From Fistulifera solaris (taxonomy: Eukaryota > Bacillariophyta > Bacillariophyceae > Naviculales > Stauroneidaceae): a stretch of DNA of 64,000 nucleotides. Shown here one piece after another: positions 56,316-64,000 of the stretch. The notes under the pieces were generated by a model that worked only from the letters and a program-made list of their open reading frames with translations, did not search any database and was not told the origin of the DNA. A program made the position numbers and the translations under genes. The DNA is taken from NCBI GenBank assembly GCA_030295235.1, contig AP026152.1:372001-436000 (forward strand), in the 5' to 3' direction. Within the stretch, counting starts at the first letter, position 1, and every line of letters starts with the position of its first letter.

Positions 56316-56999
56316 GAGGATACGTTTGACTCTTTTATTACGCTGACGATGAAGTTTTCCTCATGTCTTTCTTCACCAGCGCACAGAAAGCAAAACACAC
56401 TCATAGGAAAATGGAAGTCGCGATTAAGCTTGCAAGTTACAGAAGTAGTAATTATAATCATCAGGGTGAATTAAGGCGAACATAGCGATGGTAATCTATA
56501 CATATCGAACCGCCCTTATAAGCGTATGACACACAATGAAAGCACAAAACACTGTTGCAGAAATTTTGGGGTTATCCGAACTGAACCTAGTCGACGAGGT
56601 TAAGTTTTCAGACACGAAACCAGATAGTCTTCTCGAAGCTCGAAAATGAGGCGTTTATGCTTAGGAGCTTTATGATAATTGCTCGGAATAGCAGCACATT
56701 TTCTCTGAAACAGTTTCGTTACATGATTCATAGAGGTTGAGACCCAAAAGCTTTTTTTTTCAATGTTATTGTTACACAGGAATGATGAATGATACTGCGG
56801 TATGAATTTTATACCACGACTTCTTTTTAGTCATGAATCGCCCCTACTTCTTCACCTATACTATAATCAGTACCAGTTCGACCACATCATATTTCTTCAA
56901 TATCACAAAAAAATCACCTACCGCTCATTTTCTCACATTTCCTCCCAAAATAAACATGTTAAAGCGAATACTAACATTTTGTTCCTTCGCAATAGCAAT
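56316..56999. other. Intergenic, no gene seen
   Basis: Spacer before the MATE transporter. An in-frame extension from 56802 joins the MATE frame but encodes an unlikely N-terminus, so the ATG at 57000 is preferred. A short poly-T occurs near 56752. Confidence 0.4.
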
Positions 57000-58617
57000 A
57001 TGACTACAAACAAAGCTTCAGAAGTAACACCGCTTGTAAAGCGACGCAGGGATGAAGTGTTCAATGAAGAAGAACACATCTCCCGACAACTGGCGTTGGA
57101 AGAAACCAAGAATCTCATCCAATTGGCCGTTCCCACCGTCGGAATTCAAATAGGAGCCGTTGTTCCGCCACTTTTACTGACATCCTTCATAGGCCGCACG
57201 TACGGTTCCGTCCGTCTCGATGGATTTCTCCTCGCCAGTCTCACGGGGAATTTATTTACTTTGGCCTTATTACAAGGACTCTTTTCCGCATCGGACACGT
57301 TGTCACCGCAAGCATTTGGAGCCAACAATGAGCGTGAAGTGGGATTATTAGCGATGCGAGGGTTCTTGGGAAGCATGATGGTTATGATACCCATTAATGC
57401 CGTCCTCGTAACTGACATGGGTCCTATTCTGGAACACGTGGGCATCGACCCGGAAGTATCACATGATGCGTGGCAGTGGTACCGAATCTATATTCTTTCT
57501 TTACCGTTTTACGCTCTCTTTCAAGTGACTTGGAAATTTCTGTCGGCGCAAAGTGTTATGTTCCCATGCGTGGTAGCGGTCGGCGTGAGTAGTCTGCTGG
57601 TGTTGCCCGTAGCACTCGTGATGTGGACACATTTTGCGGATACTTGGGCACCGCTTGGGCCTTGGTTACGTATCAAGTGACAGAACCAATGCTGTTGCTC
57701 CTGTATATTTGGTGGAAACAACCGCACAGACCAGAAACGTGGCCAGGGCTGGCGTGCTGGAGAGATGCTTTGGAGGAACGACGCTTTTGGTCCTATATTG
57801 TAAGTCTATTGCGCTTGAAGTGTGGTACATTGAGCATGAATTATTCATCTGTATTGACTCGCACTAAATTTGTTGGCTACTCGATTCCGTCTAGGCACTC
57901 GGAGCTGGCGGGATTTTGGCGAGCTCTGAGTGGATTTACTGGGAGTCGCTAACACTCATGATTGGTACCATTGGAGTCGAAGCATTATCGATACATGCCA
58001 TTCCATCTTATGTCATCATGGTTATATTTATGTTTCCGTTGGGATTGGGAATCGCGTTGTCCATTCGGATGGGTCATACGTTGCCTCACAGTGTTTCGCG
58101 TACCCGAGAGCTCGCTTTCGGATGCTGGTGCATCAATGCGGTACTTTCCGGAGTCGTAGCTGTTGTGCTGCACATGACACGTCATCGTCTTTATCGCATT
58201 TTCACAAATGACCCCATCATTCAGCAAGGAGCAGACGAAGTATGGCCTCATGTGTGTATATTTCAGTTCGGATTGTGCATATTCGCGATCAACATGGGGT
58301 TAACGACTGGTCTTGGAATGCAATGGACGCTGGGTCTTGTCACTATCTTCTTTTTATGGATTCTTGGATTACCATCTGCCTATTACTTTGCAATTATCCG
58401 GGGAGGAGGACTACTGGCGGCCTGGCGATGCGTTTGGCCGCCCTATCTAGCCATTAACTTCGTTCTCATGCTGGCTGTATGGTGCAAGGATTGGGAGGAA
58501 ATTGCTATACAGATTCGTGCGCGAGAAGAATTGACAGAAATCAGTCCACTTACTCGCTCTAAGCAGCGACAAGAAGGAAAAATTGTTCAGCACTATGGAG
58601 CAGCATACGAGCGTTAG
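57000..58617 (+). CDS. MATE family efflux transporter
   Basis: Multidrug and toxin extrusion transporter with about twelve helices; it exchanges cations or organic compounds for H+ or Na+. The N-terminus is cytosolic (ASEVTPLVKRRRDEV) with a dileucine-like acidic motif. Helix 1 begins NLIQLAVPTVGIQIGAVVPP, and the MATE pattern G-x-x-x-[AS]-x-[DE]-T-L-x-x-Q-A-x-G-A is seen as GLFSASDTLSPQAFGANNE. The frame breaks at four T (57632-57635); five give THFCGYLGTAWALVTYQV. An intron at 57800-57894 (95 nt) joins WSYI to ALGAGGILASSEWIYWESLT, where ASSEWIYWE is the C-lobe equivalent. About 505 residues. Substrate unknown. Confidence 0.9.
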
Positions 58618-58891
58618 CTGAGTCGGACGGTGACGACCAAACTCTAGTATGACGTCATGGGCTGCTTTCTGTCGTACCATGTCAAGACTATAGCCTTAAT
58701 AGTAAAGGTAGGCAGGACCGGTACTAACATTCCCTCTTTCGCCGACACCACCACGAATTCAACCGTGCACCATTCACCATTCATTCATCATATTCATCAT
58801 TCATTTTACAAATCAACTTCACCTTCGTCGTTAAAAGAAGATATTTTGTTTGTCAAATACTGAAAGCTCCGGCCAGTGCTTTGCAACCAAA

Positions 58892-60437
58892 ATGGGAAAA
58901 CCAGAGTTCAAGTAAGTGGCAACTGCGGGCCCGCGAAGAAAAATTATTCCGTTTAAAAACACTCATTCCGTCAGTATTGTCTCGTCACGTCAATTTCTTT
59001 CAGTGTCTTTCGGGATTTTCTTTCCGGTACCATCATGGCGGCCACATCGGTTCCCCAGTTAATTGCTTATGCCGAGACGGTTGGTTATGCCGGATATCGA
59101 GGTTTGGCTACGGCTGGGCCGCCACTTATTGCATGGGGCGTGGTGACAGGAAGCCCGTTTATGAATGCTGGAGTGACTAGTATTACTGCTTTAATGGCAA
59201 AATCCGATTTAAAAGGCGAGCAATTTGTACAGGAACATGGAGAAGAAGCGTATGTGCTGTTAGTGGCTACCTATTCCTTGTGCATTGGTATCGCATCCGT
59301 GTTCTTGGCTCTGGCCGGTTTCGGGAAATTGGCGCAACTCGTACCTGTCTGCGTCCGCCGTGGCTTTAAATGGGGCTGTGCTATAGGGGTGCTTGTGGCA
59401 GCCATTCCCAATGGATTCTTTTTGAAGGGTGGGAGTGATTTGAAACAACTGGTGGCTTCTTCTGATTTCATTCGAGACAATATTGCCAAACCATTACAAG
59501 GAAATTTACCGGGCGCCATCAGTGTCGCACACTGTTTGTATGCACTGACTCATCCTTGGGAGTGGGGGCTAGCACCAGCTGCAATGTTCGTTTTTGGAAC
59601 TGCTTTTGTCATGAAAGGCCCCACCTATTTGCCCAAAGCTCTCCCACCGGGGTCTGAGGTTATTATCGTAACGGCCCTTGCTACTGCTTATAGTGTTTAT
59701 ACCAGCTACGAAGGCGCTGTCGTGGGTGAAATTCCTACATTAGACCCAGATGCAGGACTGTCCTTTTTCAAGGGAAGATTCGTATACCGGTTGAATTTGT
59801 GAGCATTTCCGACCTGATTGGCAACATTCCCATACTCGTCGGACGATTTGGAGGCTCGTTCATAATGCTCGCTTTGTCAAGTGTGATCTTTGCGGCAGTT
59901 AACTTTTTGTCGATTATGGGAATCGCTTCAGGGTTTGAGAGCGAAGATGGAATCGAATGGAGCGCCGAACGGGAAATGATATCACAAGGCGTCAGTTGCG
60001 GAGTGGCAGCTGCCGTTGGTTCCGCCCCTGTCTCAGGTAGTTTATCGCGCTCTCTGGTTTCCAGAATGACAGGAACAACCAGTCAACTCGCTTGCATCAT
60101 TACAGCCTTAGAGTGGATCTATTTACAGCCGTACATGAGCATTATGTCGCCCACTCCCAAAGCGGCTCTGAGCGCAGTGATTGCGAGTGCCGTCATCCAA
60201 GGGGTATGCGTTCCAAAAGATTTGCTTAAGATGAGTGGCGTCGATGCTTTGGTGGGGTGGGGCACCGGTTTCGCTACCGCTCTGTCCAGTCCAACACAGG
60301 GTTTTGCAGCTGGGCTTGTGCTGTACGCAGCAACGCTAATTCTCCGGCAAGGGGGGAGGCAAAAGGGAGAAGAAGGACTAATAAACGGTGTACAGTGTGG
60401 CCAGTACGGAATCTCCGTACACTTTATTGCTAGCTAA
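58892..60437 (+). CDS. SulP/SLC26 anion transporter lacking a STAS domain
   Basis: Exon 1 (58892-58911) encodes only MGKPEF plus two bases; an intron of 92 nt (58912-59003) then gives NVFRDFLSGTIMAATSVPQL and IAYAETVGYAGYRGLATAGP, the SulP signature of helix 1. Further helices include GKLAQLVPVCVRRGFKWGCA, with GFK as expected. The frame breaks at five T (59764-59768); six give SFFQGKIRIPVEFVSISDLI. The transport core ends with AAVGSAPVSGSLSRSLVSRM (conserved P-V-x-G-S-x-S-R-[ST]) and AALSAVIASAVIQGV. After the membrane part the protein ends within about 35 residues, so the STAS domain usual in SulP is missing. About 485 residues. Sulfate, bicarbonate and molybdate are all possible. Confidence 0.85.
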
Positions 60438-60450
60438 ACTATAATCTGCA

Positions 60451-61963
60451 CTATTCCTTTGTCACCATGCTCGCATTAAAATCAAATCCAGATCGTGGCA
60501 CAACGAGCTCCATAAGATCATCCGCAAAAAGCACACGCGTTCCTTTTCTCTTGATTTGTCGGTTCGCTTCGGCGATTCGAGCTCTCACGGATGACGCGTT
60601 TCGAACCGTCGGACTATGATGCACCAATGCCAGCACATGCGGATTCACTTCGTTCACAAACATACCGGCCATGGCGGCAGACGAATGTCCTCCAATCATC
60701 ACTTTGGCGTCAGAGTTCTCTTCGGAAAGCGTATTTTCATGAAGTATCACGTCAGCGCCTCGGCATAAATTTGCCATGACTTGAGGTACAGCATAGCAGT
60801 CGCCCAGAATAGCGAGCTTCCTGGGCTTGCCTTTTTCACCTATCATTACCTCCTCAGGCTGAATCATACGACTCTCGTCATCCGATAGAACGGGAAAGCC
60901 CCACTTGAGTGCTTTATACTTCCTGCTAGGTTTCAGCCCTATACTAGTGGCTTTCTCGCTATCAATGTTAATGGATTGTGTTTTCGGTTCTTCCACAACA
61001 TAACCCACGCATTGAAGTTTGGGCGTGTGCTCTACTTCGGCTGCTGTAATATACAGTCCACGATAGCGCGATGAATGAGTTCGCTCGGCCTCTTCTACGG
61101 TATTTACCTCGGGTGGAGTCATGATCGTCCACGTGCCATCGGCATTTTTGGGAATCGACTTCCGTATAAGGCCACGATGTCGAAACTCGGAAAAATTCTT
61201 TTGCACTCCAGGATGCCTCCATCGACAAGATCCACCCATGAGCTCGTATACTTCTACTCGTAGAATCTTTAGCTCAGCCGCACCCAAACTCAAAGTCGTT
61301 GCAATAAAATTATGCAATCCAACGGGACCGTATATCTGTATAGTCTTGTCTTCTAATTGCTGTACTGAAGCTATTACTTGAAGAAAAAGGAGAAGGCCTG
61401 GAAGTCCAAAAACGTGATCTCCATGAAGATGGGTAACTACTGTCCTTGTGAGATGGAAAATGAATGACCGTACAAAAACGACAGATCGACTTACTGAATA
61501 TCTTCTCAATTTCTCCCAGATTTACGGACGACATCATCAACTGACGTTGTACTCCATCTCCTGCATCAAACAGAAACGTTTTGCCTCCCATCCGGAGTGC
61601 TGAAGATGTTTGACTGCGAAACGGCGACAAGGACGCACCCGTTCCCAAAAAAGCAACGGTAAATCCCGAATCGAGGTGTGCCAGATGATCATCCGTACAA
61701 CCCGATACGCGAACGTACGGTTTCAAGTCCGGATGGAGAACGACTCCGGCTTCGTCGATCCTCATTGTCCCGGGAACTTGGAATTCCGAGACGGCGGCGG
61801 ACTTGGGTAAAGACCGCGAATGCGTACTGTGCAGAGATCTTCGATCAATTTTCATAGAAACGCCACCGTTTACTGCTGTTGCGGCGAAAGTGTTACAGAC
61901 TGGTCGGATAGAACACTCCCGAGGTCGTATTCGTGAACGAAAAACACACGCAAAGCGCTGCAT
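60451..61963 (-). CDS. tRNase Z (RNase Z, short form)
   Basis: Metallo-beta-lactamase endonuclease that removes 3' trailers from pre-tRNAs. The first ATG giving a targeting peptide (MQRFACVFRSRIRPREC) is at 61963; organelle targeting is possible. Exon 1 has FTVAFLGTGASLSPFRSQTS and FLFDAGDGVQRQLM, with GEIEKIF at its end. An intron at 61445-61494 (50 nt) precedes the catalytic motif THLHGDHVFGLPGLL. The join is one base short; an additional G in the GG at 61444-61445 gives KIFRTVVTHLHGDH. Other metal ligands follow: LAILGDC near residue 360, HENTLSEE and GGHSSAAMAG. The end LVVPRSGF matches eukaryotic short RNase Z. Convergent with SulP. Confidence 0.9.
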
Positions 61964-63086
61964 TCTTGATTTGATTTTGACTCTCACAAAAAATGAGAGA
62001 CAAAATACTAATAATCTTACGAAGATACGAAATACACCCCACTTCAACAACCTTTTGTATAACAAATGCAACAACGAAAAAGAGATAACTTCGTCAGAAT
62101 GTAATGGTTATCGTATCAACGCTGCCGATGGGAAAAGAATGAAGAAGTTATGTTTTTGTTATTTTTTTTTGTTTTTCGTTTGCGTTTTGTTGTCGCGATC
62201 GTCCAATGATTTCCTGCTGTCGCAGAGGTTTTACCTGCGCGATTGACTGCCAGTCGTGCGTAGAGAACGGCGGTCATCGTCATTCGCAATCGTCCATCGT
62301 GTCATCAACCAGCTGTCCGTTGAGCTGTCTCAGCTCCTATGTATCATACTGGCACGCGTGAGCGTACTTAATAGGAAACAACCGCAGCGACTGGACACAC
62401 GATCGAATGCTATCGAACTTCAGAGCCACGTTGCGCCCCGTAGACTTTTGTACGGATCCGAAATAGCGGGAAAACTCACTCGAGGAAAAGTTTTTCTCTT
62501 TCGTCGCTTTCGTCGTCTCCTCTCGCTTCGTTCACAACACAGCTCGCCTCGTGCTGTTGCTGTGTGTGACTTGGTTGTTCTCCTTTGCTTTCTTTTTCAA
62601 TAGGGCCACCATTGCCCTCTCTTAATTATATTCTCATTTTTAAAAACAAAATTGTGAGTTGTAGTAGTTAATGGTGAACGCGTTGCAATGATAGAGACGA
62701 ACTCTTCCATTTTGTTCGGTTGCCTGCGGTGTTAGTGCGTAAAGGAGTACCGACGGACAGGCGAACGAAGAGTCAACACGGCAAAAAAGTCGCTGTTTGT
62801 TTCCTCAGCGCATTCTTGTCTTGCATTTCTTCCTATTGCTCATTCTTTGATTATGCATTCTTTGCTTTAACAGTAAGGATTAATTAAAAAGACAGCAAAC
62901 TAGGGAACAGTCGGGGAAGTCTCACTCCTCTTTAGGGAGTCATCTTGCTTTTCGCGTCCTTGTTGGACTTTTTTCGGAAATAGGCACCGAAATCGACAGC
63001 TTGTTATCTACTTTACGATCGCCGAGAAAAAGTTGAACTTGCCTGGTTCTGCATTTTTCATCAATATCGAAAAGTTCTGCTTGTTT
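61964..63086. other. Intergenic, no gene seen
   Basis: The longest spacer, between the tRNase Z 5' end and the CDK gene. T-rich stretches at 62160-62180. Open frames are short, and none is recognised. Confidence 0.45.
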
Positions 63087-64000
63087 ATGAATCAAACAAT
63101 GGCAACAGTATCGACGATGAATCGACCTCCCCGCCCGGTCGCTCCGCCCCCAATGGCACGGAGCGGCCTCCCCGACCCCCTACAAAACCCCCACCGCCCC
63201 CACCCCCGCGCAAAAGCGCTCCTCCCCCACCACCTTCATCGACAAAACGCCCGGGGCTTCCGAATGACGAACATGAACCTGAGATTAAAAAACGTCGCGG
63301 TTCGGTTTCGATAATGGCACCGGTTGTGATGCGTGACGTGAACGTCTTTGACAAGAAACATCAAGTTGGTCAAGGTACGTTTTTCGCGGGAGAGCATTAA
63401 ACCTTGGAACTTCTTTTCTCAATTCGCGTTCTGTTTCATCCTTTAAAGGTACATATGGTAGTGTTTTTGTCGGCCAAGACAAAGTCACTCGCGAAATCGT
63501 TGCTCTGAAACGTATCAATACGGAACAAGAAGAGAACGGTTTCCCCATTACCGCTATTCGCGAAGTCAAAATCTTAAAAGCTCTGCGACATGTCAATATT
63601 GTCAACTTGAAGGAGATTGTCACGTCAAAGGGTGCGTGCATGCTGTTTTCTGTGTGTTGACTGGCGGAAATAAAGTTTCGCGTGTTGTTGCGCTTTCCAC
63701 GAAGCAGTACGCAGTTCTGTCCGCCTACATGAAACGGCAGTTATCTATCACAGGTCGTGCTCTTTTTCTCGCCCGCTCTGTATACACCCTGCCACAATGT
63801 TTGTGCTGTTGTTGTGTTCGTATTATGTTTGCAAAGCCCGTCACAATCATTCTGACGTTCTTCGTTTTTCACCATTTTTGTTTGGGTGTTGCGTTGGTGC
63901 CACTTTAGAACAAGGTGAAATCCCGAAGAACGTATTTATGGTCTTTGAGTACCTCGAGTATGATCTTACGGGAGTTTTGGACACTCCCGAGATCCGCTTT
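63087..64000 (+). CDS. CDK12-type cyclin-dependent kinase, 3' end outside the window
   Basis: Likely RNA polymerase II CTD kinase. A proline-rich N-terminus (MATVSTMNRPPRPVAPPP and PPTKPPPPPPP) changes frame at five C (63147-63151); six make it continuous to the nuclear-type KKRRGS and FDKKHQVGQGTYGSVFVGQ. Exon 2 carries ALKRINTE and the cyclin helix ENGFPITAIREVKIL, i.e. PITAIRE, which is the CDK9/12 type. Introns are 63375-63448 (74 nt) and about 63632-63908 (277 nt, unusually long here). Exon 3 reads EQGEIPKNVFMVFEYLEYDL and TGVLDTPEIRF, then runs off the window. CDK9 is the alternative; the LEYDLTGVL stretch favours CDK12/13. Confidence 0.88.

Noticed and set aside
63033-63314. Proline-rich open frame as an independent small protein
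   Set aside because: It is the N-terminal exon of the CDK read partly out of frame after the C-run at 63147-63151.

Overview
The window looks like nuclear DNA from a diatom, probably pennate. Genes are dense (about one per 1.6 kb) on both strands. Introns are short (mostly 50-100 nt, GT..AG). Several proteins start with a signal peptide followed by an [AS]-A-F style junction, the bipartite signal for the diatom complex plastid. No species can be assigned from the sequence alone. I see no transposon, virus-like element, CRISPR array, tRNA or rRNA.

Layout. 0-3 kb: a PPR protein running off the left edge. 3.6-10.2 kb: a BAR-like protein with a repetitive acidic tail, a lipocalin, a plastid HdeD-like membrane protein and a plastid fibrillin. 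10.4-23.7 kb: a histone neighbourhood (H1, H2B-H2A head to head, then H2A-H3 head to head) with other genes between: AP-1 mu adaptin, a plastid KEA-type antiporter, a plastid pirin, a disordered diatom protein and a small secreted protein. All five histone genes end in the same 3' hairpin. 23.8-33 kb: a hydrolase-like protein, an AGC kinase, two RING-H2 membrane proteins, D-2-hydroxyglutarate dehydrogenase and an LYR protein. 33-38 kb: two related secreted lipocalin-like proteins flanking a sulfotransferase, then a mitochondrial-looking protein. 38-54.6 kb: VPS41, UTP13, a lumenal protein, a Cpn10-like protein, a BTB protein, the U5 GTPase Snu114/EFTUD2, a TLC-domain protein and succinyl-CoA ligase beta. 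54.7-64 kb: an FHA protein, a TMEM222 protein, a MATE transporter, a SulP transporter, tRNase Z and the 5' part of a CDK12-like kinase.

The genes are mostly ordinary housekeeping and do not form one pathway. Functional clusters are limited to the replication-dependent histones, the RING-H2 pair and the lipocalin-like pair.

One point affects every gene model. At about 22 places a conserved protein changes reading frame exactly at a short homopolymer, and restoring one base (usually adding one) gives the expected family sequence. This is the pattern of residual long-read homopolymer error, not of gene decay. I annotate these genes as intact with a suspected one-base error and give the run. Where I say a gene is 'in one frame', none was seen.
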